Of a DNA stretch of 64,000 bases, positions 7,394 through 16,564 are shown one piece after another. The stretch covers positions 4,226,501 through 4,290,500 of the forward strand of contig NZ_CP035952.1 of NCBI RefSeq assembly GCF_004214895.1, written 5' to 3'. The stretch's first letter is position 1, and each line of letters starts with the position of its first letter. The position numbers and the translations under genes were made by a program. The DNA comes from Pseudomonas tructae. Its GTDB lineage: Bacteria > Pseudomonadota > Gammaproteobacteria > Pseudomonadales > Pseudomonadaceae. The notes below the pieces were generated by a model, which worked only from the letters and a program-made list of their open reading frames with translations, was not told the DNA's origin and did no database searches.

Positions 7394-8425
7394 TTACTTG
7401 GCTTGGGCTTCTACTTGCGCTTCTACGCGACGGTTAACAGCGCGACCAGCGTCGGTAGCGTTGTCAGCAACCGGACGGGTTTCACCGTAGCCAACCGACT
7501 CAACGCGGTTCGACTCAACACCGTACTGGTTGGTCAGAACCTGTTTAACGGCGTTTGCACGACGCTCGGACAGTTTCTGGTTGTAAGCGTCAGGACCGAC
7601 GGAGTCAGTGTGACCTTCAACAGTGGTGGTGGTCTGTGGGTACTGCTTCATGAAGTCAGCCAGGTTCTTGATATCGCCGTAGCTGTTTGGCTTGACGACC
7701 GACTTGTCGAAGTCGAACTTGACGTCCAGCTCAACACGGACGACTTCAGCAACAGCTGGGCAGCCATCAGCGTCAACGGTAACGTTGGCTGGGGTGTCAG
7801 GGCACTTGTCGACGTTGTCGCAGACGCCATCGTTGTCGCTGTCGGAGCAGACTTCAGCAACTGGCGCTGGAGCTGGCTCGGCTTTCTTGCCGCCACCGAA
7901 GTTCAGGCCGACACCCAGCATCGGGCCCCACTCGGTGTTGCCGCTATCGATGTTGTAGTTGGCTTCAACGCCAGCACGGGCGAAGAAGTTTTCGGTGAAG
8001 TAGACCTTGGCACCGGCGCCCAGGTTGGCGAAGGTGGAGTGGTCACGACCGCTACGCAGGTTCTGGCTGATGCTCTCGTTGGAGAAACCAGCGGAAACGT
8101 ACGGACGAACCAGATCGCCTGGGTTGTTGAAGTGGTAGGTAGCGTCAAGGCCGATGTTCTGGCCCCTGATGTTCTTGCCGCTGTCGCCACGGGCGTTGTG
8201 CACTTCGTTGTAGCGCAGGCCCAAGGCAACGTCGTCGGTCAGGAAGTAGCTACCCTGAAAGTACGGGTTGGTACCAGTGTTATCGAAATCACGCTCGCTA
8301 TCGTAGTAGCGCTTCTGCACGCCACCTTCGAGTTCGACCGCGCCTTGGCCTTGTGCCAGAGCGCCGAGCGAAGTAGCGGCAACGAGAGTACCAATGGCCA
8401 AGCCCAAGGTGTTTTTCAATTTCAT
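7394..8425 (-). CDS. oprF: Major outer membrane porin OprF
   Basis: OprF is the general porin and peptidoglycan-linking outer membrane protein of Pseudomonas. The 343-residue product starts with a signal peptide (MKLKNTLGLAIGTLVAATSLGALAQ), followed by an eight-stranded barrel domain. Next come a thrombospondin type-3-like Asp-rich linker with cysteines (CSDSDNDGVCDNVDKCPDTP) and a C-terminal OmpA peptidoglycan-binding domain (EGHTDSVGPDAYNQKLSERRA). Length and domain order match the family. The gene follows sigX on the same strand with a 110-bp gap, which in other pseudomonads contains SigX-dependent and other promoters. A bidirectional terminator sits 18 bp past its stop. Confidence 0.98.
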   Translation of the reverse strand: MKLKNTLGLAIGTLVAATSLGALAQGQGAVELEGGVQKRYYDSERDFDNTGTNPYFQGSYFLTDDVALGLRYNEVHNARGDSGKNIRGQNIGLDATYHFNNPGDLVRPYVSAGFSNESISQNLRSGRDHSTFANLGAGAKVYFTENFFARAGVEANYNIDSGNTEWGPMLGVGLNFGGGKKAEPAPAPVAEVCSDSDNDGVCDNVDKCPDTPANVTVDADGCPAVAEVVRVELDVKFDFDKSVVKPNSYGDIKNLADFMKQYPQTTTTVEGHTDSVGPDAYNQKLSERRANAVKQVLTNQYGVESNRVESVGYGETRPVADNATDAGRAVNRRVEAQVEAQAK

Positions 8426-8486
8426 CCGTTAAATCCCCATCTGGTGATAGTTAAGCAGTCCCACCAACATCCGGGGGACAACTCGA

Positions 8487-8510
8487 CGGCAAGTCTAGCA
8501 GAACTTGCCG
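8487..8510. repeat. Inverted repeat in the sigX-oprF gap
   Basis: CGGCAAGT and ACTTGCCG form an eight-base-pair stem with an eight-base loop. No T-run follows in the minus-strand direction, so a regulatory site or an RNA-processing hairpin in the oprF leader is as likely as a terminator. Confidence 0.5.
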
Positions 8511-8535
8511 GTACGTTAGAGATATTTGCGTGCCA

Positions 8536-9126
8536 CTAAGTTTCAGCAAGGCCCGCAAATTTCTCACGTAGCTTGTCAAGCGCACGCTTGTAACGCATTT
8601 TCGTTGCGCTCAGGCCCATGTGCATGATATCGGCGATTTCCTGGAATTCCAGTTCTGCGACAAATCGTAGCACCAGAATTTCGCGGTCAATCGGATTGAC
8701 ATGCACGAGCCATTTATCCAGCCCGCCTTTCTCTTCAGGCTTGGGCGCCTTCTCTTCCGAGGCCTCCTCGAGTGGATCAAGACTCAAGGCATCCATCAGT
8801 CGACGCTTGCGCCGCTCCTTGCGGTACTGGGTGATGCATTCGTTGTAGGTGATGCTGTAGAGCCATGTTTTGAACTTCGATTTACCCTCGAAGTTCTTCA
8901 GCCCATAGAGCACCTTGAGCATCACCTCCTGACAGACATCGTCAGCGTCCCGATCGTTCCCTAAATAACGTGCACAGACGTTAAAAAGAGTCCTTTGGTA
9001 GCGGCGCATGAGCTCCTCATACGCGCGAGTAACATGAAACAGCTCCTCATGCGAACGCGCCACCAACTCCTCATCAGTGAGCTCGCGGGGATCGTAACGC
9101 ATGGGCAGCGAGTGAACTTTATTCAA
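8536..9126 (-). CDS. sigX: ECF sigma factor SigX
   Basis: The 196-residue ECF-family sigma factor has region 2 (RTLFNVCARYLGNDRDADDVCQ and KFKTWLYSITYNECI) and region 4 (DREILVLRFVAELEFQEIADIM then LSATKMRYKRALDKLRE), separated by an acidic, Pro/Glu-rich linker. In P. aeruginosa and P. fluorescens SigX drives oprF and fatty-acid and membrane-fluidity genes in response to envelope stress. The position directly upstream of oprF and downstream of cmpX identifies it. I used TTG 9126, which gives the usual length of 196; ATG at 9102 (MRYDPREL) is a strong alternative. Neither has a good ribosome binding site. No anti-sigma gene is adjacent, as is normal for SigX. Confidence 0.95.
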   Translation of the reverse strand: MNKVHSLPMRYDPRELTDEELVARSHEELFHVTRAYEELMRRYQRTLFNVCARYLGNDRDADDVCQEVMLKVLYGLKNFEGKSKFKTWLYSITYNECITQYRKERRKRRLMDALSLDPLEEASEEKAPKPEEKGGLDKWLVHVNPIDREILVLRFVAELEFQEIADIMHMGLSATKMRYKRALDKLREKFAGLAET

Positions 9127-9216
9127 AACGGATCTGGCCGACAGTCAGGTCATTGTCGCCGCACACCCCTGCCTGGGGCATTTTTGCGGCGGCATACATT
9201 AGCAGGATTTACCCGG

Positions 9217-10041
9217 TTAGCGGCTATTGACTCGCTGCTCGAGCAGAATCCGGTTGGACAGCGAGACCAACTCACCCTCGTCGGTCAGCAGGGTCGTCTT
9301 GACCGTGCCGATCTCCTCGATCTGCCCTTCGACCTCGCCAATCCGCACCTGTTGGCCCACTTGATACAGTTCGCGCACGTAGATCCCAGCCAGAATCTGC
9401 CCGGCAATTTCCCGGCTGCCCAGGCCCATGGCCAGTGCCACGGCCAGACCAACGGTAATCAAACCGATGACGATCACGTGGTTGAGCAGGTCGGTCTTGA
9501 CCTCGAGCTGGCTGATTGCCACTGAAATACTGATGATGATCACCAGGCCCTGGGCGATGCGCCCAACGCCAGCGGCGTACTCCAGACCAATGCCTTCGGC
9601 GGCGCCGCGCACCAGGCCATTGACCAGTTGCGCCAGCAACACACCCGCCAGCAGTACCAGTGCGGCACCAAACACCTTGGGCAGGTACAGGGCGAGCATG
9701 TCGAGGGTGGCCGAAACACGCTCAAGGCCGAGGGACTCGGCGGCCGAAACGAGGAAAATCAACAGGACGAACCAGTAGACGATCTTGCCGATCAGGGTCG
9801 AGATCGGCACCTGAATACCGACCCGGCTGAGCATCTTGGTCAGGCCGGTGCCGCCCATCAGGCGATCCAGGCCCAGCTTGGCGAGCAGTTTGGACAGCAG
9901 GGTATCGAGCAGCTTGGCCACCACGAAACCGAGCAGCACCACCACCAGGGCGCCAAACAGGTTGGGGATGAAGTTCGCCACTTTGGTCCACAACGCGGTC
10001 ATCGCGGTGACCAGGCTCTGGGTCCAGAGATCAAGTTCCAT
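9217..10041 (-). CDS. cmpX: MscS-family membrane protein CmpX
   Basis: CmpX is a 274-residue cytoplasmic membrane protein of the small-conductance mechanosensitive channel superfamily. The sequence shows about four or five hydrophobic helices and then a short cytoplasmic MscS-like beta domain (GLGSREIAGQILAGIYVRELYQVGQQVRIGEVEGQIEEIG). In Pseudomonas its loss alters SigX activity and envelope responses. I chose ATG 10041 (MELDLWTQS), giving 274 residues; a TTG at 10047 would overlap the crfX stop. It follows crfX immediately and precedes sigX by 90 bp on the same strand, so these genes are probably co-transcribed at least in part. Confidence 0.93.
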   Translation of the reverse strand: MELDLWTQSLVTAMTALWTKVANFIPNLFGALVVVLLGFVVAKLLDTLLSKLLAKLGLDRLMGGTGLTKMLSRVGIQVPISTLIGKIVYWFVLLIFLVSAAESLGLERVSATLDMLALYLPKVFGAALVLLAGVLLAQLVNGLVRGAAEGIGLEYAAGVGRIAQGLVIIISISVAISQLEVKTDLLNHVIVIGLITVGLAVALAMGLGSREIAGQILAGIYVRELYQVGQQVRIGEVEGQIEEIGTVKTTLLTDEGELVSLSNRILLEQRVNSR

Positions 10042-10043
10042 AT

Positions 10044-10292
10044 TCAATCGGCCTTATCAGCTTTACGGGCGGTAGCGTTACGGCGCACCGGCGCGACATG
10101 CGCCGAGCCATTGTTCACGGCAATCATCAGCGCCTGGCTCCAGCGGCCCAGCAGGCTGAACAGATCACCCGCGCCAACCTGGCGGTTGGCGGTTTTCAGG
10201 ACCCGGCCCAGGCAGGCGTCGTCGTCGCGGTCCTGGCCGGACGGCGATGCCTTGAGCAGGTCTCGCAGGGATTCTTCAAACGGATCGTGCAT
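10044..10292 (-). CDS. crfX: CrfX, small conserved protein upstream of cmpX
   Basis: This 82-residue protein (MHDPFEESLRDLLKA...) matches by position and size the small conserved Pseudomonas gene crfX, which precedes cmpX. It has no signal peptide or membrane helix. It is charged, with a C terminus rich in Arg, Lys and Asp. I chose ATG 10292 because GAGGTG lies just upstream; a TTG 15 bp earlier lacks one. Its TGA is two bases before the cmpX ATG, implying translational coupling. The biochemical function is unknown; genetic links to SigX activity are reported for the cluster. Confidence 0.82.
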   Translation of the reverse strand: MHDPFEESLRDLLKASPSGQDRDDDACLGRVLKTANRQVGAGDLFSLLGRWSQALMIAVNNGSAHVAPVRRNATARKADKAD

Positions 10293-10391
10293 AGGCACCT
10301 CGCGCAATATCTGTCAAAGACGAGGTCGCCCCAGCACGGGTCACATGAACCGAGCAGGCAGATTGTGACTGCATGTTCACAGATTTCATCA

Positions 10392-11387
10392 TCACACCCA
10401 GCGCAGGCGGCGAAACAGCCACCACTGCCCCATCGCCAGGGCCAGCACCAGCAAGCTGGCGAAGAGAAAGCCGTACGGGCTGTCGGCGCCAGGAATACCG
10501 CCGACATTGATGCCCAACAGCCCGGTGACGAAGCTCATGGGCAAGAAGATGCAAGTGATGATACCGAAGCGGTACATGGTCCGGTTCATCCGCTCGCTGC
10601 GCCGCCGGTCTTCGCTCTCGAGCACCAGGGCGGCCCGCTCCCGGGTCAACTCCAGCTCTTCGAGGTAGCGGGTCAGGCTGTTGTTGAGCTCGTTCCAGTA
10701 GTCGGCGTCGTCGGCGGCGAACCAGCTCCACTTGTTGCGCGCCAGTTGCGCATAGATTTCCCGCTGCGGGTTGAGAAAGCGTCGCAATCCGGCCGCACGC
10801 CGGCGGATCTGCTGCAAGCTGCCCTGATCCGGAGCATACCGTTTGTCGGCTTCGAGCTTCTCTTCTTCGCCGTCAACCACTTCCGACAGGTCGCTGATCA
10901 GCGCCTGGACCTTTTCGGTCAACAGCTGCGCCATGCTCAGCAGCAACTCGGAGGCGGTTTTCGGCCCGCGACCCTCAGACAGTTGCTGCAACAGCTCGTC
11001 ACTGGCGCGCAACGGCCGCAGACGCAGCGAGATTACCCGCTGGGCCTCGGCAAAAATGCGCACCGAGACCATGTCTTCGGGTTCGGCGCCCGGATTGAGG
11101 TTGACCCCGCGCAAGAACAGCAGCATCTGCGCATCCGGCAGTGGCAGCAGGCGTGGGCGAGTGTTTTCTTCGAGCAGCAGGTCGCAGGCGAACTCGTTCA
11201 AGCCGCTGTCGTGGCGCAACCAGGTGCGGGTCTGCGGATGACTGCGGTCCCAGTGCAGCCACAGGCTCTCCTGGGGCTGCAGTGCAAGGGCGTCCAGTTC
11301 AGTTCGGGCGATCGAACGCGCACCGCCGTTTCCATCCAGCACCAGGGCGTGCACCAGCCCCCATTGCGCGTTTTCTTCCTCGAACAT
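10392..11387 (-). CDS. zntB: CorA-family zinc transporter ZntB
   Basis: The 331-residue protein has the CorA layout: a large N-terminal cytoplasmic domain with long charged helices (EEEKLEADKRYAP; RYLEELELTRERAALVLESEDRR), then two C-terminal membrane helices. The first helix ends with the signature LLGINVGG, GIN instead of the GMN of magnesium CorA, which is typical of ZntB zinc transporters. The C-terminal end LFRRLRWV is basic as expected. ZntB of enteric bacteria moves zinc across the inner membrane; the direction has been debated. ATG 11387 follows a GGGGTAGGG stretch. It is 28 bp after rraA and may be co-transcribed with it. Confidence 0.88.
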   Translation of the reverse strand: MFEEENAQWGLVHALVLDGNGGARSIARTELDALALQPQESLWLHWDRSHPQTRTWLRHDSGLNEFACDLLLEENTRPRLLPLPDAQMLLFLRGVNLNPGAEPEDMVSVRIFAEAQRVISLRLRPLRASDELLQQLSEGRGPKTASELLLSMAQLLTEKVQALISDLSEVVDGEEEKLEADKRYAPDQGSLQQIRRRAAGLRRFLNPQREIYAQLARNKWSWFAADDADYWNELNNSLTRYLEELELTRERAALVLESEDRRRSERMNRTMYRFGIITCIFLPMSFVTGLLGINVGGIPGADSPYGFLFASLLVLALAMGQWWLFRRLRWV

Positions 11388-11415
11388 CCCTACCCCACTG
11401 ACCAGATTCAGAGCA

Positions 11416-11904
11416 CTACTCAGGCATTTTCAACGGGCTTGGCGAGACGATCACACCGTTGTTGTCGGCGTAAATGTATTCGCCCGGACGGAAGGTCACA
11501 CCGGCAAAGGTCACTGGCACGTTGAGGTCACCAACGCCGCGCCGCACGGATTTCATTGGGTGGCTGGCCAGGGCCTGCACGCCGACGTCGGTTTGCGCCA
11601 GGACATCGACATCACGCACGCAACCGTAGATCACCAGGCCTTGCCAGTGATTCTTCGCAGCTTTTTCGGCAAGCATGTCGCCCAGCAAGGCATGGCGCAA
11701 CGAACCGCCACCGTCGACCACCAGCACCTTGCCGGTGCCATCGAGCTCGACCTGCTCCTTGACCCGCGAGTTGTCCTCGAAGCACTTGATGGTGACGATC
11801 TCGCCCCCGAAGGAGTCGCGACCGCCAAAATTGCTGAACATCGGTTCCAACACCTGCACCAGTTCCGGATAGGCGTCACACAAATCGGGGGTGATGTAAT
11901 GCAT
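11416..11904 (-). CDS. rraA: Ribonuclease E activity regulator RraA
   Basis: The 162-residue protein matches RraA, which binds RNase E and inhibits mRNA decay; the fold is shared with some aldolases. Visible features include the N-terminal [26 protein letters not shown], the [15 protein letters not shown] segment, YGCVRDVD, and the C-terminal [17 protein letters not shown]. The conserved G-GD and R-D residues that bind metal in the related hydroxymethylglutarate aldolases are present, so a weak aldolase activity is possible. ATG 11904 follows CAGGAG. It lies between the alpha/beta hydrolase gene (68 bp upstream) and zntB, all on the minus strand. Confidence 0.95.
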   Translation of the reverse strand: MHYITPDLCDAYPELVQVLEPMFSNFGGRDSFGGEIVTIKCFEDNSRVKEQVELDGTGKVLVVDGGGSLRHALLGDMLAEKAAKNHWQGLVIYGCVRDVDVLAQTDVGVQALASHPMKSVRRGVGDLNVPVTFAGVTFRPGEYIYADNNGVIVSPSPLKMPE

Positions 11905-11972
11905 GGCAAACTCCTGTCAGTTGCAAAGACGAAGGGATGTCGCAGTATCAATCAATGAACGAGGCCCGATGG

Positions 11973-12989
11973 TCAGGCTTTAGGTTCAAGGCTACACGTC
12001 GGCGCCGATCCGGTCACCTGCTGTGCGGCATCGCCCGGCAAACTGGCCAAAGGGTCACGCAACCAGCGCTCAACCAACGGCCAGACCTGTGCCTGGGCCG
12101 ACTTGCTGACCAGCATGTCGACGTGCCCGAAGTTGTCGAAGCCTTCTTCGCGCCCCAGGCGGACAAACTGTTTGTGCTCGCTGCCCAGTTGCTCGTACAG
12201 CTTGCGACAGGCCCAGACCGGGTCCTGGTAGTCACCCGCGCCCGCCACGGCCAGCACCGGCACCTGGACCTCGCTGAGGCCCGCCCACCAGTCACGGTCT
12301 TTGTCTCCAAAGCGGCCAAACAGGCCGAACCAGCGCATGCTTTCCAACGCCAGGCCAATGGGCTCGTCTTCCGGGCCGCGCTTGAGCCGTGAGCCGGAGA
12401 TCTGCGCAAAACGCTTGAGCAACAAACGCCCGCCCCACTCCACCGGCGGCAATTTCAGTGGCCAGTAGGTGCGGCTGACCTGGGTACCGAAAAACGCTGC
12501 GCTGGCCACCTGCTCAGGCCCCAGGTATTGACCGCCCAGCGCTGCCGCCAGAGTCGTGCCGCCCAGGGAGTGGCCAATCCAGTGGGCCGGCTGGCCTGCC
12601 TGCTCGCAGACGAACGCAGCAATCACCGGCAAGTCGTAACGGGCGTAATCGGCCACGCGATTGTGCCGATAGGCATTATTGCGCGGCGACAGGCCGTGGC
12701 CGCGCATTTCCGGGATCCACACATCGAAACCTGCGCGCGCCAGGGTCGCACCCAGGCCAATGCCCCGGGGCGAGTACCAGAAACGCCGGTTGGAAAAGCT
12801 GCCATGCAGCAAAACGACCGGGGTGCCCCGCACCTCGGTCTGATCGGCCATGCCCAGGCGGGTAAGCGCCAACTCCACGGTGCGATCCGGGCTGTTACCG
12901 GCTTTGATCCGGTACACGTCTTCGCTCAGGTCACCACGGCGCTCGGCACTGAGCAAGGCCACGGGAAAAAGGGTGCTGCTGCTTTGCAT
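11973..12989 (-). CDS. Alpha/beta-fold hydrolase
   Basis: This is a 338-residue alpha/beta hydrolase of unknown substrate. The fold signatures are HGSFSNRRFWYSPRG (oxyanion-hole HG), the nucleophile elbow WIGHSLGGTTLAAAL (GHSLGG serine), a late acid candidate in VAGAGDYQDP, and a C-terminal histidine candidate in FDNFGHVDMLVS. There is no signal peptide. I took ATG 12989 (MQSSSTLFP), although the ribosome binding site is weak. The neighbour upstream on the same strand is ppsA (about 107 bp away), and rraA lies downstream. A lipase/esterase or polyester-depolymerase-like role is conceivable but not shown. Confidence 0.85.
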   Translation of the reverse strand: MQSSSTLFPVALLSAERRGDLSEDVYRIKAGNSPDRTVELALTRLGMADQTEVRGTPVVLLHGSFSNRRFWYSPRGIGLGATLARAGFDVWIPEMRGHGLSPRNNAYRHNRVADYARYDLPVIAAFVCEQAGQPAHWIGHSLGGTTLAAALGGQYLGPEQVASAAFFGTQVSRTYWPLKLPPVEWGGRLLLKRFAQISGSRLKRGPEDEPIGLALESMRWFGLFGRFGDKDRDWWAGLSEVQVPVLAVAGAGDYQDPVWACRKLYEQLGSEHKQFVRLGREEGFDNFGHVDMLVSKSAQAQVWPLVERWLRDPLASLPGDAAQQVTGSAPTCSLEPKA

Positions 12990-13052
12990 AGGGTTCTTGC
13001 ACAAAAAAGGGCGAGGTCCATCACTGGAACACGCCCTGGAATACGGTCGGAA

Positions 13053-13081
13053 CCTCCACCGCCAGGCAGGCCGGGTGGAGG
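13053..13081. terminator. Hairpin after ppsA
   Basis: CCTCCACC and GGTGGAGG form an eight-base-pair inverted repeat just past the ppsA stop. No strong T-run follows on the minus strand, so it is a possible weak terminator or attenuator between ppsA and the hydrolase gene. Confidence 0.45.
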
Positions 13082-13096
13082 CTCCGGTTCAGCGCA

Positions 13097-15472
13097 TCAG
13101 TTCGCGGCTTGGCCTTCGGCCAGGAAGAACCAGGTCTCCAGGACCGAGTCCGGGTTCAGCGAAACGCTTTCAATGCCCTGTTCCATCAGCCATTTAGCCA
13201 GGTCCGGGTGATCGGATGGGCCCTGGCCGCAGATGCCGATGTACTTGCCCGCCTTGTTACAGGCCTGGATGGCATTGGCCAGCAGCTTCTTCACCGCAGG
13301 ATTTCGCTCGTCGAACAGGTGGGCGATGATCCCCGAGTCGCGGTCCAGGCCCAGGGTCAGCTGGGTCAGGTCGTTGGAGCCGATGGAGAAGCCGTCGAAA
13401 AACTCGAGAAATTCTTCGGCGAGGATGGCGTTGGACGGCAGTTCGCACATCATGATCACACGCAGGCCGTTGTCGCCGCGGGCCAGACCGTTTTCGGCAA
13501 GCAGGTCGACAACCTGGCTCGCTTCACCCAGGGTGCGCACGAACGGCACCATGATTTCGACGTTGGTCAGGCCCATCTCGTTGCGCACACGCTTGAGGGC
13601 GCGGCACTCGAGCTCGAAGCAGTCACGGAAGGTTTCGCTGATGTAACGCGAAGCACCGCGGAAGCCCAGCATCGGGTTTTCCTCTTCCGGCTCGTAGAGC
13701 TTGCCGCCGATCAGGTTGGCGTATTCGTTGGACTTGAAGTCCGAAAGACGCACGATGACCTTCTTGGGCCAGAATGCCGCAGCCAGGGTGCTGATGCCTT
13801 CGACCAGCTTCTCGACGTAGAAGCCCACCGGATCGTTGTAGCCGGCGATGCGCTTGTCGACGCTTTCTTTAAGCTCGGCAGGCAGGCCGGCGTAGTTGAG
13901 CAGCGCCTTGGGGTGCACGCCGATCATACGGTTGATGATGAATTCCAGGCGCGCCAGGCCGACACCGGCGTTGGGCAACTGGGCAAAATCAAAGGCGCGG
14001 TCCGGGTTGCCGACGTTCATCATGATCTTGAACGGCAGCTCCGGCATGGCGTCGACGGAGTTCTTGCGCACGTCGAAGCCCAGCTCACCTTCGAAGATGA
14101 AGCCGGTATCGCCTTCGGCGCAGGAGACGGTGACGCCCTGGCCATCCTTGAGCAGTTGGGTGGCATTACCGCAACCGACCACCGCCGGGATTCCCAGCTC
14201 ACGGGCGATGATCGCCGCGTGGCAGGTGCGCCCGCCACGGTTGGTAACGATGGCGCTGGCGCGCTTCATCACCGGTTCCCAGTCCGGGTCGGTCATGTCC
14301 GAGACCAGCACGTCGCCCGGCTGGACCTTGTCCATCTCCGAGACGTCCTTGATGATCCGCACCTTGCCGGCGCCAATACGCTGGCCAATGGCACGACCTT
14401 CGACCAGTACGGTACCGGTCTCTTTGAGCAGGTAACGCTCCATGACATTGGCCTGGGCGCGGCTCTTCACGGTCTCAGGGCGGGCCTGAACGATGTACAG
14501 CTTGCCATCGTCGCCATCTTTGGCCCATTCGATGTCCATCGGGCACTTGTAGTGCTTCTCGATGATCATCGCCTGCTTGGCCAGCTCGCTGACTTCGGCG
14601 TCGCTCAGGCAGAAACGGGTGCGCTCAGCCTTGTCGACATCGACGGTCTTGACCGAGCGACCGGCCTTGGCTTCTTCGCCGTAGACCATCTTGATCGCCT
14701 TGCTGCCCAGGTTGCGGCGCAGGATCGCCGGACGACCGGCCTGCAGCGTACCCTTGTGCACGTAGAATTCATCAGGGTTGACCGCACCCTGCACCACGGT
14801 TTCGCCCAGGCCGTAGGCGCCGGTGATGAATACCACGTCACGGAAGCCCGACTCGGTGTCGAGGGTGAACATCACCCCGGCGGTGCCGGTTTCGGAGCGG
14901 ACCATGCGCTGCACGCCGGCCGACAGCGCCACCAGCTTGTGGTCGAAGCCCTGGTGCACGCGGTAGGAAATGGCGCGGTCGTTGAACAGCGAGGCGAACA
15001 CTTCCTTGGCGGCGCGAATGACGTTGTCGACGCCGCGGATGTTCAGGAAGGTTTCCTGCTGACCGGCGAACGAGGCGTCCGGCAGGTCTTCGGCGGTGGC
15101 CGAGGAGCGCACGGCAACGGCCATGTTCGGGTTACCCTCGGACATGACGGCGAAGGCGCTGCGGATTTCAGCGTTCAGGCGCTCGGGGAACTCGGCGTCC
15201 ATGATCCACTGGCGGATCTGCGCACCGGTCTTGGCCAGGGCGTTGACGTCGTCAACGTCCAGCGCGTCGAGGGCCGCGTGGATCTGTGCGTTCAGGCCGC
15301 TCTGCTCGAGAAAGTCACGATACGCCTGAGCCGTAGTGGCAAAGCCGCCGGGGACCGATACACCGGCGCCCGCGAGGTTACTGATCATCTCGCCGAGGGA
15401 TGCGTTCTTGCCCCCCACATGCTCTACATCATGGACGCCGAGCTTATCGAGGGAAACTACGTACTCTACCAA
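13097..15472 (-). CDS. ppsA: Phosphoenolpyruvate synthase
   Basis: PpsA converts pyruvate, ATP and water to phosphoenolpyruvate, AMP and phosphate for gluconeogenesis. Domains run in order: an N-terminal ATP-grasp region ([37 protein letters not shown]), the phosphohistidine swivel ([23 protein letters not shown], catalytic His near residue 420) and the C-terminal PEP/pyruvate barrel ([17 protein letters not shown]). I place the start at TTG 15472 (read as Met, then [11 protein letters not shown]) because GGAGAG is a few bases upstream and the length becomes 791, the usual Pseudomonas size; no ATG fits. It diverges from ppsR, whose product should phosphorylate and inactivate it. Confidence 0.95.
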   Translation of the reverse strand: MVEYVVSLDKLGVHDVEHVGGKNASLGEMISNLAGAGVSVPGGFATTAQAYRDFLEQSGLNAQIHAALDALDVDDVNALAKTGAQIRQWIMDAEFPERLNAEIRSAFAVMSEGNPNMAVAVRSSATAEDLPDASFAGQQETFLNIRGVDNVIRAAKEVFASLFNDRAISYRVHQGFDHKLVALSAGVQRMVRSETGTAGVMFTLDTESGFRDVVFITGAYGLGETVVQGAVNPDEFYVHKGTLQAGRPAILRRNLGSKAIKMVYGEEAKAGRSVKTVDVDKAERTRFCLSDAEVSELAKQAMIIEKHYKCPMDIEWAKDGDDGKLYIVQARPETVKSRAQANVMERYLLKETGTVLVEGRAIGQRIGAGKVRIIKDVSEMDKVQPGDVLVSDMTDPDWEPVMKRASAIVTNRGGRTCHAAIIARELGIPAVVGCGNATQLLKDGQGVTVSCAEGDTGFIFEGELGFDVRKNSVDAMPELPFKIMMNVGNPDRAFDFAQLPNAGVGLARLEFIINRMIGVHPKALLNYAGLPAELKESVDKRIAGYNDPVGFYVEKLVEGISTLAAAFWPKKVIVRLSDFKSNEYANLIGGKLYEPEEENPMLGFRGASRYISETFRDCFELECRALKRVRNEMGLTNVEIMVPFVRTLGEASQVVDLLAENGLARGDNGLRVIMMCELPSNAILAEEFLEFFDGFSIGSNDLTQLTLGLDRDSGIIAHLFDERNPAVKKLLANAIQACNKAGKYIGICGQGPSDHPDLAKWLMEQGIESVSLNPDSVLETWFFLAEGQAAN

Positions 15473-15576
15473 GGTGATCTCTCCACTAACTGTGTTGGAA
15501 AAGCTCAGGTCGCCCGCCTGCCAGCTCTGGCTTGGCCGGGCGCTTGTGGCCTGGACCTGGAAAATAAGTGAGAATG

Positions 15577-15603
15577 CCGAACGCAGTGTTCGGTAAACCG
15601 AAC
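15577..15603. promoter_or_regulatory. Three-armed CCGAAC/GTTCGG repeat between ppsA and ppsR
   Basis: CCGAAC (15577-15582), GTTCGG (15588-15593) and CCGAAC (15598-15603) are spaced by GCAGT and TAAA. The middle arm can pair with either outer arm. The block lies 46 bp upstream of the ppsR ATG and 105 bp upstream of the ppsA start. It may be a regulator binding site for both promoters or mutually exclusive hairpins in the ppsR leader. Confidence 0.65.
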
Positions 15604-15648
15604 CTATCATATCCAAGATTCGTCACCAGCTTAAGGCCCAAGGCGCAA

Positions 15649-16467
15649 ATGAAACGATCTGCTTTCTTTATCTCCGATGGCACCGGCATTACCGCCGAGA
15701 CGCTGGGACAAAGTCTTCTAGCGCAGTTCGATACCATTCCGTTCAATAAATTCACGCGTCCGTACATCGACAGCGTGGAAAAAGCGCGGGTGATGGTACA
15801 ACAAATCAATAGCGCCGCTGAGAAGGATGGTGTCCGTCCGATCATCTTCGACACTATCGTCAATCAGGATATCCGCGAGATCCTCGCCACCTCCAACGGT
15901 TTCATGATCGACATCTTCTCGACCTTCCTGGCCCCGCTGGAGCAGGAACTGACCGCCCATTCCTCGTATTCGGTGGGTAAATCCCACTCGATCGGTGGCA
16001 ATTCCAACTACATGGAGCGGATCGAGGCAGTCAACTTCGCCCTCGACAACGACGACGGCGCGCGCACCCACTATTACGACAAGGCCGACCTGATCCTGGT
16101 GGGTGTGTCACGCTGCGGCAAGACCCCGACCTGTCTGTACATGGCCATGCAATTCGGTATCCGTGCGGCCAACTACCCGCTGACCGAAGACGACATGGAA
16201 CGCCTGCAACTGCCCCAGGCCCTGAAGAACCACCAACACAAGCTGTTCGGCCTGACCATCGACCCCGATCGCCTGACCGCCATCCGCCACGAACGCAAGC
16301 CCAACAGCCGCTACGCAAGCTTTGCCCAGTGCGAGTTCGAGGTGCGTGAAGTGGAAAACCTGTTCCGCCGCGAAAACATCGCGCACATCAATTCCACGCA
16401 TTTCTCCGTGGAGGAGATTGCGGCGAAGATCTTGGTAGAAAAAGGCGTGGAACGCCGCTTCAAGTAA
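15649..16467 (+). CDS. ppsR: PEP synthase regulatory protein (bifunctional kinase/pyrophosphorylase)
   Basis: The 272-residue protein belongs to the PSRP/DUF299 family, which reversibly phosphorylates a threonine next to the catalytic histidine of PEP synthase using ADP, and removes it by phosphorolysis. The N terminus [21 protein letters not shown] and the P-loop GVSRCGKT (residues 152-159) are diagnostic. I chose ATG 15649, which gives the family's typical length; an in-frame start at 15568 would extend into the intergenic repeat. Divergence from ppsA, 176 bp between starts, is the conserved arrangement. A 15-bp perfect hairpin and a strong terminator follow. Confidence 0.95.
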   Translation: MKRSAFFISDGTGITAETLGQSLLAQFDTIPFNKFTRPYIDSVEKARVMVQQINSAAEKDGVRPIIFDTIVNQDIREILATSNGFMIDIFSTFLAPLEQELTAHSSYSVGKSHSIGGNSNYMERIEAVNFALDNDDGARTHYYDKADLILVGVSRCGKTPTCLYMAMQFGIRAANYPLTEDDMERLQLPQALKNHQHKLFGLTIDPDRLTAIRHERKPNSRYASFAQCEFEVREVENLFRRENIAHINSTHFSVEEIAAKILVEKGVERRFK

Positions 16468-16475
16468 GGTTCAAC

Positions 16476-16507
16476 GGCCTCATCGCTGGCAAGCCAGCGA
16501 TGAGGCC
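16476..16507. repeat. Perfect 32-bp palindrome downstream of ppsR
   Basis: GGCCTCATCGCTGGC pairs perfectly with GCCAGCGATGAGGCC around an AA centre. It begins nine bases after the ppsR stop and lies before the terminator. The core CGCTGGCAAGCCAGCG resembles a REP-like family distinct from the CGCGGGGCAAGCCCGC type elsewhere in the window. Confidence 0.8.
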
Positions 16508-16519
16508 GGTACAGACAAA

Positions 16520-16549
16520 AAAAAGCCCCGGCAGTTGCCGGGGCTTTTT
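16520..16549. terminator. Bidirectional terminator between ppsR and gdhB
   Basis: AAAAAGCCCCGGCA and TGCCGGGGCTTTTT form a long perfect stem with a two-base loop, with A-run and T-run on either side, placed between two convergent genes. Confidence 0.93.
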
Positions 16550-16564
16550 CATTTCAGCTCACGC

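Noticed and set aside
7403..8539. A 378-codon open frame opposite oprF
   Set aside because: Antisense shadow of a highly expressed, codon-biased gene.
13109..15571. An 820-codon open frame opposite ppsA
   Set aside because: Antisense shadow; ppsA is unambiguous.
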